Origin: an uncultured Sutterella sp.
Lineage (GTDB): Bacteria; Pseudomonadota; Gammaproteobacteria; Burkholderiales; Burkholderiaceae_F
Assembly (NCBI GenBank): GCA_905198475.1
Contig: CAJKCQ010000014.1
Location: 1 to 38,738, forward strand
DNA length: 38,738 bases
Reading direction: 5' to 3'
Part shown: piece by piece, positions 1 to 7,838 of the stretch
Position numbering within the stretch: position 1 is the stretch's first letter
Layout of the letters: every line of letters starts with the position of its first letter
Translations under genes and position numbers: made by a program
Notes under the pieces: model-generated
What the model saw: only the letters and a program-made list of their open reading frames with translations
What the model was told of the DNA's origin: nothing
The model's database searches: none

Positions 1-51
1 ACGCGATGCGTCGTCTTCAAAATGGGCGGCGAACGATCGGCCGGTCTGCAT
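1..51 (-). CDS. Partial 5' end of an unrecognised leftward gene
   Basis: An ATG on the minus strand at 51 opens a frame that stays open to the window edge, encoding MQTGRSFAAHFEDDASR. Only 17 codons are visible, so no family can be named. A TATAAT hexamer lies about 40 bases upstream on the same strand, which supports transcription in this direction. There is no strong Shine-Dalgarno before the ATG. It is divergent from the dcuC-type gene. Confidence 0.35.
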   Translation of the reverse strand, partial: MQTGRSFAAHFEDDASR

Positions 52-90
52 GATGGGTTCTGAATCGGGGAATGAGCCTTGTATGCTCTT

Positions 91-96
91 ATTATA
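91..96 (-). promoter_or_regulatory. Candidate -10 box of the leftward gene at the left edge
   Basis: The minus strand reads TATAAT here, a perfect sigma-70 -10 match. It is placed so that transcription would begin near 84, about 33 bases before the ATG at 51. No good -35 is seen at 16-18 bases spacing; the nearest is an AATTAG-like hexamer. The call rests on the -10 alone. Confidence 0.4.
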
Positions 97-284
97 CCAT
101 TACTTTCCGAAGGCTAATTGGTCAATCAGCATCTTGCAAGTGCTCAAAATGATCCTCAGCTGCCTGCAGAAATCTCAACCGCCTGCGCCGCATTCCTCCC
201 CCACCTGAAGGAAGGGGACTCCTGCGGCGATCTTGTTGAAAAATCAAACTCAACCGTAGACTCTCAGACAAGGGAAACCCGCCC

Positions 285-1676
285 ATGCTCGGCATTTTCA
301 TGGTCGCCGCAGGCGTATTCATCACCGCGTACCTCATCATCAAGAAATACTATGCGCCCTAGGCGCTCCTCATGACGGGCCTTCTGCTCCTCATCTGCGT
401 AGGCTTCATCTCCGACGCGCCGCTCATCACCGGAAAGAAGGCGACCCACACGTTCGTCTTCGACCTCGTGCAGGTCTTCACGAACCTGCTCCAGAGCCGC
501 ACGGCCGGGCTCGGCATGAACATCATGGTCGTGGGCGGCTTCGCCTACTACATGGACCGCCTGGGCGCGACGCGCGCGCTCGTGCAGATCTGCACGAAGC
601 CGCTCGCGTACGTCAAGGCTCCCTACGTCCTCCTCGGCGTCGCCTACATCCTCGGACAGACCCTGAACGTCTTCATCCCATCGGCGACGGGCCTCGGCAT
701 GCTGCTGATGGTGACGATCTTCCCGCTTCTGATCGCTGCGGGCGTCTCGCGCGTCTCCGCCGCGGCCATCGTCGCCACGGCCTCCTGCCTTGACCTCGGC
801 CCCGCTTCGGGCAATTCGCTCCTCGCCGCCGAGCTCTCCGAACTCCACGTGATGGAGTTCTTCATCCAGAACCAGCTGCCCGTGGGTCTCGTCACCGCGC
901 TCGTGATCGCCCTCTCGCACACGGTCATCCAGAAGTGGTTCGACGCCCGCGACCTCGCGTCCGGGCGCCTCACGCAAGCCGACTACCGCATCGAGCAGGA
1001 GGTGAAGGCGAAGGGCGCGGCCGAACAGCCTCCGGCCCCGGCCTACTACGCGGTCCTGCCGATTCTTCCCGTCTTTCTCCTCTTCATCTTCAGCAAGCTG
1101 GTCTACAGCGGCGTGCGCCTCGAGCTCGTGACGGCGATCCTCTCGTGCACCTTCATCGCCTTCCTCGTGGACCTCGCGACCACCCGGCGCCTCAAGGAGG
1201 CCGTGGACCATACGCGCTCGATGTTCCAAGGCATGGGCAAGATCTTCACCTCGACGGTGCTGCTGATCGTCTGCGCCGAAGTCTTCGCCGAAGGCCTCAA
1301 GCGCTCGGGCGGCATCGACACGATCATCGGCTGGGCCGCCTCCATGCAGGGCGCGGGCGGCGTCACGATGCTGATCGTCATGTTCCTCATCATGGCGCTC
1401 GCCGCCTTCGTGACGGGTTCGGGCAACGCCGCCTTCTTCGCCTTCTCACCGCTCCTGCCGCAGGCCGCCGCCTCGGTCGCCTGGCAGACCGTCGTCCTCG
1501 CGGTTCCCGTGCAGCTCGCGAGCGGCATCGCCCGCTCGATGTCGCCGATCTCCGGCGTCGTGATGGCGGTGGCGGGCCTCGCCGGCGTCACGCCCTTTGA
1601 GGTCGTGCGCAGAACCTTCCCGATCATGGTGCTCGGCCTCGCCGCGAGCTTCGTGAGCTCCCTCGTGATCCTCTAA
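285..1676 (+). pseudogene. dcuC: DcuC-family C4-dicarboxylate transporter, interrupted by an amber codon
   Basis: The protein aligns from memory with E. coli DcuC (461 residues), an anaerobic C4-dicarboxylate (succinate efflux) carrier of the inner membrane. Shared features are the first-helix region ending IIKKYY, GLLLLI, an SATGLGMLLM segment and many hydrophobic helices. The natural start is ATG 285, with AAGGG about ten bases upstream. Codon 26 (360-362) is TAG, directly after a P codon. The same frame then continues without interruption to 1676, so full length would be 463 residues. An ATG at 372 lies nine bases after the TAG and could allow re-initiation, giving a 434-residue protein without the first transmembrane helix. 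It may be a true nonsense allele, a sequencing error or a re-initiated gene. The family call is firm; the functional state is open. Confidence 0.8.
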
Positions 1677-1702
1677 TCCCAAAGCCCTCCGCAGCTTCAT
1701 CC

Positions 1703-1746
1703 CGCAGGGACGCTCACGGTTTGTCCGGGGCGCCCTGCGCTTTTCC
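1703..1746 (+). terminator. Possible terminator after the dcuC-type gene
   Basis: CGCAGGG (1703-1709) pairs with CCCTGCG (1733-1739), followed by CTTTTCC. The loop is long and the U-tract has only four Ts, so this is a weak candidate. Confidence 0.4.
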
Positions 1747-1829
1747 TGTCGCCGTCCCGGGCGCCTCACGCTTGACGCCGATCAATCCGGACGGGCGCGA
1801 CGCCCGAGACGGCGAAGGACGGCCTCTGC

Positions 1830-1835
1830 CATAGT
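1830..1835 (+). promoter_or_regulatory. Weak candidate -10 box for the trp leader transcript
   Basis: CATAGT sits about 35 bases before the leader peptide ATG at 1870. The -35 region is poor, so this is only a positional suggestion. A TTGACG at 1772-1777 has no -10 partner at normal spacing. Confidence 0.25.
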
Positions 1836-1869
1836 GAAAGAAACGCAACTCCATTCCCTCCCACCTTCC

Positions 1870-2004
1870 ATGCTTCTCGTTTTCACGCTCCTCGAATCCT
1901 GGCGCTGGCCGTGGCGAATCGTCCGCTGCAGCCCCGCGACCGTTCGTCTGCGTGCACCCGCCCCCGTGAGGGCGGAAGCGAGAAAAGAAAGACGCGGAAG
2001 TTGA
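1870..2004 (+). CDS. trpL: trp leader peptide with clustered Trp codons
   Basis: A 44-codon frame starting at ATG 1870 carries three Trp codons at 1900, 1906 and 1912, giving SWRWPW at residues 10-15, about 230 bases before trpE. Trp is normally rare, so a cluster of three just ahead of a terminator hairpin and trpE is the signature of a ribosome-stalling leader peptide. It is longer than the usual 14-20 residues, and no Shine-Dalgarno precedes the ATG. A GTG at 1834 is in frame and could be an alternative start. In this role the peptide itself has no other function; translation of the Trp codons senses charged tRNA-Trp. Confidence 0.6.
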   Translation: MLLVFTLLESWRWPWRIVRCSPATVRLRAPAPVRAEARKERRGS

Positions 2005-2093
2005 GAAACCCGGCCGCCCTCCAACCGTAGGAGCGGCGCCGCACCCCAAAAGCAGCGGACCACAGGCATCAAGGCTTGCGGTCCGCTTTTTTT
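1921..2093 (+). promoter_or_regulatory. trp operon attenuator (mutually exclusive RNA structures)
   Basis: AGCGGACC (2054-2061) pairs perfectly with GGTCCGCT (2080-2087), followed by seven Ts (2087-2093): an intrinsic terminator ahead of trpE. The same 5' arm, read as GCAGCGGAC (2052-2060), is perfectly complementary to GTCCGCTGC at 1921-1929, only seven bases after the last Trp codon. The arm can therefore form either the terminator or an antiterminator. A ribosome stalled on the first Trp codon would leave 1921-1929 free to form the antiterminator. A ribosome that moves through would cover it and let the terminator form. The pairing is seen in the sequence; the direction of control is inferred from the known trp mechanism. 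Confidence 0.7.
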
Positions 2094-2133
2094 CGCCCCG
2101 AAGAATCCCCTCGCCCCCACCACCCGCACCGCC

Positions 2134-3606
2134 ATGCTGAGCTTCACTGAATTCTCCGACCTCGCCCGCCGCGGCAACCTCGTTCCGGTCACCCAAAGCG
2201 TGATCGCCGACCTTGAAACCCCCGTCTCCGTCCTCGCGCGCCTCAAGGACGACCCCGACGTCTTCCTCCTCGAATCCGTCGAGGCGGGCGAGCGCTTCGG
2301 CCGCTGGTCCTTCATCGGCCTCAACCCGAGGGCAGTCTTTACCGTTGAAGAGGGCCGCGCCTTCGTCACGGACGCCGCGGGCCGGCGCGAGCTCCCCGCG
2401 TCCGAAGGCCCCTTCATGGCGCTCCGGGGCCTCCTCAAGGGTCTGCGCCCCGCCGCTCCCGAAGGCATGCCCGCCTTCTTCGGCGGCGCCGTGGGGGCCC
2501 TCGGCTACGAGACCGTGGGCGAATTCGAACGCCTTCCCGCCCCGAAGCTCGGCCTCACGGGCCCCACAACCGTGATGATGATCACCGACGACATGGTGAT
2601 CTTCGACAACATCGGCCACACGATGACGCTTTCGGCCGCGGTGCGTCTCGAAGACTTCGAGACGCTTGAGGCCGCCTACGCCGACGGCGTGCGGCGCGTC
2701 GAGGCGATGCGCCGGCGCCTCGCCGAACCCGTCCGTCTCTCCGCCCCGGTCGTGCAGCCCGCGCCCGAATTCAAGGGCAACTGCACGGAGGCGTCCTTCC
2801 GCGCGATGGTCGAGCGCGCCCGCGGGCACATCCGCGAAGGCGACGTGATCCAGGTGGTGCTCTCGCAGAAGTTCACGGCCGAAACCGACCTCGAGCCGAT
2901 CACGCTCTACCGCGCGCTGCGCCTCATCAACCCGTCTCCCTACACGTTCTTCATGAAGATGGGAGGCATCATCCTCATCTCCTCCTCGCCCGAAACGCTC
3001 TGCCGCGTCGAAGGCTCAGGGCGGGCGCTGCTGCGCCCCATCGCGGGCACGCGCCGGCGCGGCGCAACGCCCGAAGAAGACCAGGCGAACGAGAAGTCGC
3101 TGCTCGCCGACCCGAAGGAGCGCGCCGAGCACCTGATGCTCGTCGACCTCGCGCGAAACGACCTCGGCCGCATCGCCGCGCCCGGCACCGTCCGCCCCTC
3201 GTCCTTCATGACGATCGAACGCTATTCCCACGTGATGCATATCGTGAGCACGGTGGAGGGCGACCTCGCGCCGGGCAAGGACGCCTTCGACCTCGTGCGC
3301 TCGGCCTTTCCCGCCGGCACGCTCTCCGGGGCGCCCAAGATCCGCGCGATGGAGATCATCAACGCCCTCGAGCCCAACCCGCGCGGCATGTACGGCGGGG
3401 CGGCGGGGTACTTCAGCTACGACGGCGCGATGGACCTCGCGATCACGATCCGCACGATCGTGATGCGCGGCCGCAGGATCGAGATCCAGTCGGGCGCGGG
3501 CATCGTCTACGACTCCGACCCCGCCGCCGAATACCAGGAGACGAAGAGCAAGGCCGCGGCCATGATGAAGGCGGTGGACCTCGCCGCCCGCGGGCTCGCG
3601 CTCTGA
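2134..3606 (+). CDS. trpE: Anthranilate synthase component I
   Basis: Makes anthranilate from chorismate using ammonia supplied by TrpG, the first committed step of tryptophan synthesis in the cytoplasm. The length (490 residues) is normal. The N-terminal part carries LLESVEAGERFGRWSFIGL, the region holding the tryptophan feedback site (LLES). The C-terminal chorismate-binding domain has PIAGTRRRG, LVDLARNDLGR, HIVSTVEG, and FPAGTLSGAPKIRAMEII followed by YGGAAGYFSYDGAMD. These motifs are complete, so the enzyme should be active. The leader and attenuator directly upstream indicate control by tryptophan supply. trpG follows after 45 bases. No clear Shine-Dalgarno precedes the ATG at 2134, but it is the natural family start. 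The call is secure. Confidence 0.96.
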   Translation: MLSFTEFSDLARRGNLVPVTQSVIADLETPVSVLARLKDDPDVFLLESVEAGERFGRWSFIGLNPRAVFTVEEGRAFVTDAAGRRELPASEGPFMALRGLLKGLRPAAPEGMPAFFGGAVGALGYETVGEFERLPAPKLGLTGPTTVMMITDDMVIFDNIGHTMTLSAAVRLEDFETLEAAYADGVRRVEAMRRRLAEPVRLSAPVVQPAPEFKGNCTEASFRAMVERARGHIREGDVIQVVLSQKFTAETDLEPITLYRALRLINPSPYTFFMKMGGIILISSSPETLCRVEGSGRALLRPIAGTRRRGATPEEDQANEKSLLADPKERAEHLMLVDLARNDLGRIAAPGTVRPSSFMTIERYSHVMHIVSTVEGDLAPGKDAFDLVRSAFPAGTLSGAPKIRAMEIINALEPNPRGMYGGAAGYFSYDGAMDLAITIRTIVMRGRRIEIQSGAGIVYDSDPAAEYQETKSKAAAMMKAVDLAARGLAL

Positions 3607-3651
3607 ACGCCCCGCCCCTTCGATACGAACACCTTTTGAGGAAGTTCCGCC

Positions 3652-4245
3652 ATGCAGCTCTTCATGCTCGACAACTACGACTCCTTCACCTACAACCTCG
3701 TGCAGTACTTCCAGATGCTCGGCTGCACGGTGACGGTGAAGCGCAACGACGAAACGACGCCCGCCGAAATCCTCGCCCTTGCTCCCGACGCCCTCATCCT
3801 CTCGCCCGGCCCCGGGCGTCCCGCCGACGCCGGGATTCTTCCCGACGCGATCCGCGCGGGCGCCGCGGCCCGGATTCCGATGCTCGGCGTCTGCCTCGGC
3901 CACCAGGGGATCGGCGAAGTCTTCGGCGGGCGGGTCGTGCACGCCGCACGGGTGATGCACGGCAAGGCCTCGCCCATCCGCCACGACGGCCGCGGGCTCT
4001 TTGCGGGCCTTCCGCAGGGGCTCTCCGTCATCCGCTACCACTCGCTCGCGCTCGAGCGGGCGTCGCTGCCCGAATGCCTCGAGATCACCGCCGAAGCGGA
4101 CGACGGCGAGATCATGGGCGTGCGCCACCGCACGCTCCCGATCGACGGGATCCAGTACCACCCGGAGTCAATCCTCACGGAGTCGGGCCTGAAGCAGCTC
4201 GAGAACTTCCTCGACGGCGCCCGGCGCCTGCGTGAAGGCGCCTGA
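3652..4245 (+). CDS. trpG: Anthranilate synthase component II (glutamine amidotransferase)
   Basis: Class I glutamine amidotransferase that releases ammonia from glutamine for TrpE; it may also serve para-aminobenzoate synthesis. The 197 residues form a single domain. The nucleophile elbow GVCLGHQ has Cys81, and YHPES supplies His170 and Glu172, completing the catalytic triad. The N-terminal DNYDSFTYNLVQY and the SPGPGRP oxyanion region are intact. GAGGAAG lies about nine bases before the ATG. It is co-directional with trpE and probably in the same transcript. It is unfused to TrpD, and trpD and trpC are not next to it as they usually are in Burkholderiales. It could equally be annotated pabA, but pairing with trpE favours trpG. 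Confidence 0.94.
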   Translation: MQLFMLDNYDSFTYNLVQYFQMLGCTVTVKRNDETTPAEILALAPDALILSPGPGRPADAGILPDAIRAGAAARIPMLGVCLGHQGIGEVFGGRVVHAARVMHGKASPIRHDGRGLFAGLPQGLSVIRYHSLALERASLPECLEITAEADDGEIMGVRHRTLPIDGIQYHPESILTESGLKQLENFLDGARRLREGA

Positions 4246-4281
4246 GGTGCGCGCGCCTTTGCAACGCTCCGTATCCGCCGC

Positions 4282-4302
4282 GCGCCCGGGACTTCCGGGC
4301 GC
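4282..4302 (+). repeat. Perfect 8-bp hairpin between trpG and aroD
   Basis: GCGCCCGG (4282-4289) and CCGGGCGC (4295-4302) form a stable stem with a five-base loop. There is no T-tract after it, so it may be a processing, pausing or rho-related element rather than an intrinsic terminator. Confidence 0.4.
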
Positions 4303-4386
4303 ATTATCGTTGAAGGATTGAGGCGGAGACGTGCCGCTCCGGGCGCTCTCCCTGCGAGCAAAATTCCAAAAGAAGGAGATTCAAGA

Positions 4387-5220
4387 ATGGTTCAGTGCGC
4401 ATGCGGTGCCCCCGAGGGGGTCGAGGAGTCCCCGAAGTCCCGGCGTCCCGCGCCCGTGAAGGTGGGGCCGGTGGTGTTGGGCGAGGGCCTGCCGAAGATC
4501 TTCGTCTCCATCATGGCAAAGAATCCCGCGGAGCTCGAAGCTGAGACGGCCCACTACCGCAGCGCCGACTTCGACGTTCTCGAATGGCGCGCGGACTTCC
4601 TCACGGCCTATGCGATCCACGCCCCCGAAGGGGTGCTCGCGAACCTGACGGTTGACGGCCTTGAGCTCCTCAGCCGCCTCATTCCCGAGAAGCCCGTGCT
4701 CTTCACGCTGAGAACGAGGCGCGAAGGAGGAGCCGCCGACGCCGACGACCACCAGTACGCCGCCGCCCTGCGCGCGGCGCTCAAGGGCGGTGCGGCGATG
4801 GTGGACCTCGAGATGAGCCGCCCCGTGGAGCTCCTCTCGGACCTCATCGACGAAGCGCACGCCGCGGGCGTGCCCGTCGTGCTCTCAAGCCACGACTTCG
4901 CGAAGACCGCGCCCCGCGAGGCCCTCGTTGAAATGCTCACCGACATGGCGCGTTTGGGCGCCGATGTCGCCAAGGTCGCGCAGACGCCTCAGTCGAAGGA
5001 GGACGTGATCACGCTCCTCGAAGCGACCCGCGAGGCCGCCGACACCCTCCCCGTTCCGGTGATCACGATGTCGATGGGGCCCCTGGGCGTCCTCTCGCGC
5101 GCGTCGGGCACGCTCTTCGGGTCCGCAGGCACCTTCGGCGCGGTAAAGACCGCCTCAGCCCCGGGCCAGATTCCCTGCGGGGAGCTGCGCCGGATGCTCT
5201 CGCGCTTGAGCGGCATGTGA
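4387..5220 (+). CDS. aroD: 3-dehydroquinate dehydratase, type I
   Basis: Dehydrates 3-dehydroquinate to 3-dehydroshikimate in the shikimate pathway through a Schiff base. The type I active-site residues are present: Glu66 in LEWRAD, His169 in SSHDF, the Schiff-base Lys196 in DVAKVAQ, and the C-terminal substrate loop SAGTFGAVKTASAPGQIP. I start it at ATG 4387 because GAAGGAG lies about nine bases upstream; the frame is open further upstream but has no such site. This gives 277 residues, some 25 longer than E. coli AroD because of an N-terminal extension beginning MVQCACGAPEG, which is proline-rich and has a CxC pair. It lies 141 bases after trpG. Whether it is in the trp transcript is unclear. 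Many betaproteobacteria use the unrelated type II enzyme (AroQ), so type I is worth noting. Confidence 0.93.
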   Translation: MVQCACGAPEGVEESPKSRRPAPVKVGPVVLGEGLPKIFVSIMAKNPAELEAETAHYRSADFDVLEWRADFLTAYAIHAPEGVLANLTVDGLELLSRLIPEKPVLFTLRTRREGGAADADDHQYAAALRAALKGGAAMVDLEMSRPVELLSDLIDEAHAAGVPVVLSSHDFAKTAPREALVEMLTDMARLGADVAKVAQTPQSKEDVITLLEATREAADTLPVPVITMSMGPLGVLSRASGTLFGSAGTFGAVKTASAPGQIPCGELRRMLSRLSGM

Positions 5221-5238
5221 CCTCAAATACCTCCGATC

Positions 5239-5260
5239 CCGCCGGGGCCGCCCCGGCGGA
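5239..5260. repeat. GC-rich palindrome after aroD
   Basis: The arms CCGCCGGGG and CCCCGGCGG face each other across two or three bases and form a very stable hairpin. It sits 20 bases after the aroD stop and is followed by an A-rich run, so it may back up the adjoining terminator for leftward transcripts. Confidence 0.4.
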
Positions 5261-5269
5261 GCGCAAAGA

Positions 5270-5317
5270 AAAAAAAAGGCACGCGGTGAAGCGGATTCAC
5301 CTGCGTGCCCTTTTCTT
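5270..5317. terminator. Bidirectional terminator between aroD and HU
   Basis: The arms GGCACGCGGTGAA (5278-5290) and TTCACCTGCGTGCC (5296-5309) pair with one bulged base around a GCGGA loop. A run of nine As precedes the stem and CTTTTCTTT follows it. This serves aroD rightward and the HU gene leftward. Confidence 0.85.
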
Positions 5318-5390
5318 TGGAAGGCCGTGCGGGAGCGCCTGCTTCAGCATTCTGAAGCGGCCTCCCGGCCTTCGCGGCGTCTGCGGCGGA

Positions 5391-5681
5391 TTACTTCCCG
5401 GCGACGGCGTTCTTGAGCTGCGAGCCGGCCGAGAACTTCGCGCGCTTGCCGCCGGCGATTTCGAGCGGCTTGCCCGTCATGGGATTGCGGCCCTTGCGGG
5501 CGCCGTATTCGGCGACTTCGAACGTGCCGAAGCCGATGATCTGGACCGAGTTGCCCTGGGAGAGCTGCTCGGCGACGATGTCGGTGAAGGCCTTGAGAAC
5601 TTCGGCGACCTTCGCCTTCGGGGTGTCGGTGTTCCCGGCAATGGCGGCGATAAGTTCGGTCTTGCTCATTCCTTTGGTCAT
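5391..5681 (-). CDS. hup: HU-family DNA-binding protein
   Basis: Small nucleoid protein that binds and bends DNA as a dimer. The start at 5681 is set by AAGGAG six bases upstream and gives 96 residues beginning MTKGMSKTELIAAIAGN. A second ATG four codons on (MSKTEL) is an alternative with a poorer site. The family fold is clear: two helices, then IIGFGTFEVAEYGARKGRNP, which includes the conserved GFGTF and the RNP tip of the DNA-intercalating arm, then the KFSAGSQLKNAV tail. It is HU rather than IHF by its similarity to the HupA/HupB consensus. It is monocistronic, convergent with aroD and shares its terminator. A -10-like TATAGT lies about 110 bases upstream. Confidence 0.93.
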   Translation of the reverse strand: MTKGMSKTELIAAIAGNTDTPKAKVAEVLKAFTDIVAEQLSQGNSVQIIGFGTFEVAEYGARKGRNPMTGKPLEIAGGKRAKFSAGSQLKNAVAGK

Positions 5682-6146
5682 TCGTTTCTCCTTGAAGCCG
5701 CCCGGGCGATGAAGCCTGTCCCAGGCGCCATGAACGGTATGTGGGTTGTCCGGACCGCGCGCCCGAGGGCTCTGCGCGATCGACGGCACTACTATAGCCA
5801 AGAGAAGTGCCGCGTGGGAGGTCGAAAAACAATTTTTCTCTCCGCACCGTCCCCATGGAGCCCCATGAACTGCAGGCACTATGTTGGTCCTCAACGACTT
5901 ACTTTCAGGAACTCGCTGACCAGGCGAAGCCGGTTTTCCGCCGAACTCCGCGCGAACTCCCTGTTTTTCCGGCTTTTTTGTGTGCGGCATAAAGCAAAAT
6001 ACCGCTGCCGGCGCTCCGCCCGGGTCCGGGCGGAGCCGCCCGCCGCGCCCCGGCGGCGCAGGCGTTGCGAAGCGGCCCTCCGCCTTTCGCAGCCCTCCCT
6101 CAGGACTGCCGCAAAGGCGGGATGGGCTGATCGTCCGGGCCGCCCG
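5682..6146. other. Intergenic region upstream of HU and downstream of the MATE gene
   Basis: No credible gene was found in these 465 bases. On the minus strand, TATAGT (forward 5791-5796) is a likely -10 for HU. A perfect 10-bp hairpin lies at 6013-6036 (GCTCCGCCCG with CGGGCGGAGC, four-base loop). A second imperfect stem near 6083-6120 (CCGCCTTT with AAAGGCGG) lies just downstream of the MATE stop codon and may help end that transcript. Neither has a T-tract. Confidence 0.5.
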
Positions 6147-7520
6147 CTACACGCGCTCCTCGACCGACTTCTCCCAGGAGCGGCGGCGCCAGGCGATCCA
6201 GGAGCCGATCCCCATCACCGCGCCGAAGACGAAGTCCGAGGTCCAGAAGACGGCGGTGTTCGTGGTGACGAGCGTGAGGAGCCAGATGTAGAGCCCGTAG
6301 ACCGCGGCGGCGGTCACCGTCGTGCGGAAGGTCTCCTTCACGCAGCCGAGCGCCTCGATCATCATGAAGAAGAAGTAGCAGGGCACGGTGAGGACGTAGG
6401 AGGCGAGCATCACGTAGTAGGGCGGCACCGCGTCCTCGATCACCTCGGGGAGGTCGGTGAGGACGCCCAACACCGCTTCCGGGAAGGCGAGGTAGACCAA
6501 GGCCACCGGAGCGATCGCGCAGAAGCAGAGCTTGAGACCGAGGCGGCCCGCCTCGGGGACGCGCGCAGGAGAGCCCGCGCCCACGAGGTTCGCCGCCACC
6601 GAGCCGCAGGTGCTCCCGAACGCGTGGACGAAGAGAAAGAGCATGGCGCCCAACTGACGCACGACGTTGCTTACCGCCAGGCCGCGCTCGCCCGCGGCGT
6701 GTTCAACGGCGATGAAGAAGAAGAGCCAGACGCCGAAGGCCGCGGCCTCCTGGAGCATGAGCCAGCGCCCGAGCCGGATCAGTTCGCCCTGGATCCCGCG
6801 CTCGAACGCCCACGAACCCCTGAGGCAGCGCTCGAGCCACTTCCGCTCCCAGGCGAGGCGTCCGAAGAGAACGCCGAGGCAGGCGAATTCGGCGAGCGCC
6901 GAAGCGAGGGCGGCGCCGGCGATCCCCATTTCCGGGAAGGGCCCGAAACCGAAGATGAGTACGGCGTTGAGGGCGCAGTTGACCAGGACCATCACGAGGC
7001 TGCTCCACGTGAGGATCCGCGCGCGCAGGATCGAGACGAAGAAGACGCGCCCGAGAATGCAGAGGTAGGCGACGGGAAGCGCCGCCGTGCGCCAGAAGAC
7101 GTAGTCCCAGGCGGCTTCGCGCACGGGCCCGTCGCCCAACGACCGCCCGAAGACCGGGTCGAAGAAGAGGAAGGAGAGGAGCGTCACCGCAACGCCGCCC
7201 GCAATGAGAAAGAGCGCCGCCTGCCGGAAGATCCGGCCCGTCCGGGCATGGTCGCCCGCGCCGTTTGCGCGCCCCATCATCGACTGTGCGCCGATGCAGT
7301 ACCCCCAGCCGATCATCATGAGGAGCATCACGTAGATCCCGGCGACGCCGGCGGCGGCGAGCTCGACTTCGCCGTAGCGGCCGAGAAAGAGCACGTCTGT
7401 GAGGCCGATCAGCTGCTCGAGAAGCAGCCCCGCCATGAGGGGGAGCGCCGTGCGGAAGATCGAGCGGGCCTGAAGCGCCTCGTCGGGATTGAAGGACGGG
7501 TGCGTGAGATCTTTTTCCAT
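6147..7520 (-). CDS. MATE-family multidrug/solute efflux transporter
   Basis: Integral inner-membrane antiporter expected to export cationic drugs or metabolites in exchange for Na+ or H+. The 457 residues contain about twelve hydrophobic segments in two homologous halves. The N-terminal half has ALPLMAGLLLEQLIGLTDVL followed by FLGRYGEVELAAAGVA, the typical MATE opening (conserved D and G/A-rich helix). The second half begins with LIRLGRWLMLQEAAAF. The substrate cannot be inferred. The ATG at 7520 has only a weak upstream site, but no better start exists. It stands alone, with more than 300 bases on each side free of genes. Confidence 0.88.
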   Translation of the reverse strand: MEKDLTHPSFNPDEALQARSIFRTALPLMAGLLLEQLIGLTDVLFLGRYGEVELAAAGVAGIYVMLLMMIGWGYCIGAQSMMGRANGAGDHARTGRIFRQAALFLIAGGVAVTLLSFLFFDPVFGRSLGDGPVREAAWDYVFWRTAALPVAYLCILGRVFFVSILRARILTWSSLVMVLVNCALNAVLIFGFGPFPEMGIAGAALASALAEFACLGVLFGRLAWERKWLERCLRGSWAFERGIQGELIRLGRWLMLQEAAAFGVWLFFFIAVEHAAGERGLAVSNVVRQLGAMLFLFVHAFGSTCGSVAANLVGAGSPARVPEAGRLGLKLCFCAIAPVALVYLAFPEAVLGVLTDLPEVIEDAVPPYYVMLASYVLTVPCYFFFMMIEALGCVKETFRTTVTAAAVYGLYIWLLTLVTTNTAVFWTSDFVFGAVMGIGSWIAWRRRSWEKSVEERV

Positions 7521-7838
7521 GATGTTTTTGTATTTTTCTCTGATTGTCGCGCCGGAGTCTACTCGATCTCACCGCATTTCGCCCGTACGCCCTCCGTCGC
7601 GCTCCTGCCCGATTCTCTCGAAATGAGGCTCCGCCGGCAGTCCGATGGCGCCGCAGATGCCCCAAGAAACCGCAGCAAAGCGAAGGGCCGGCGGGAGAAG
7701 CTCCCTTCGGGAGCCGCCTCCGCCGACCCTTCAGTCGGCAATGCCCGGCCTTGCGCCTACTTTCTGCCGGCCGTAAGCCGGAGGATCCGTCCGGCGCCGG
7801 GATCGGAGCGGCCGCAAGGGCGTGCTCCAACCTCAGGC
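7521..7838. other. Intergenic region between the MATE gene and the GDT1-family gene
   Basis: No gene is supported. It holds a small hairpin (GCTCCC-TTC-GGGAGC) near 7708-7722 without a T-tract, and a weak leftward -10 (TAGACT, forward 7556-7561) ahead of the MATE gene. Nothing else recognisable was seen. Confidence 0.4.

Noticed and set aside
231..250. FNR-like box upstream of the dcuC-type gene
   Set aside because: TTGTT and ATCAA half-sites are separated by six bases instead of four, and the first half is imperfect.
118..375. 85-codon rightward frame before the dcuC-type gene
   Set aside because: Ser/Thr/Arg-rich, overlaps the dcuC N-terminal frame and shows no family resemblance.
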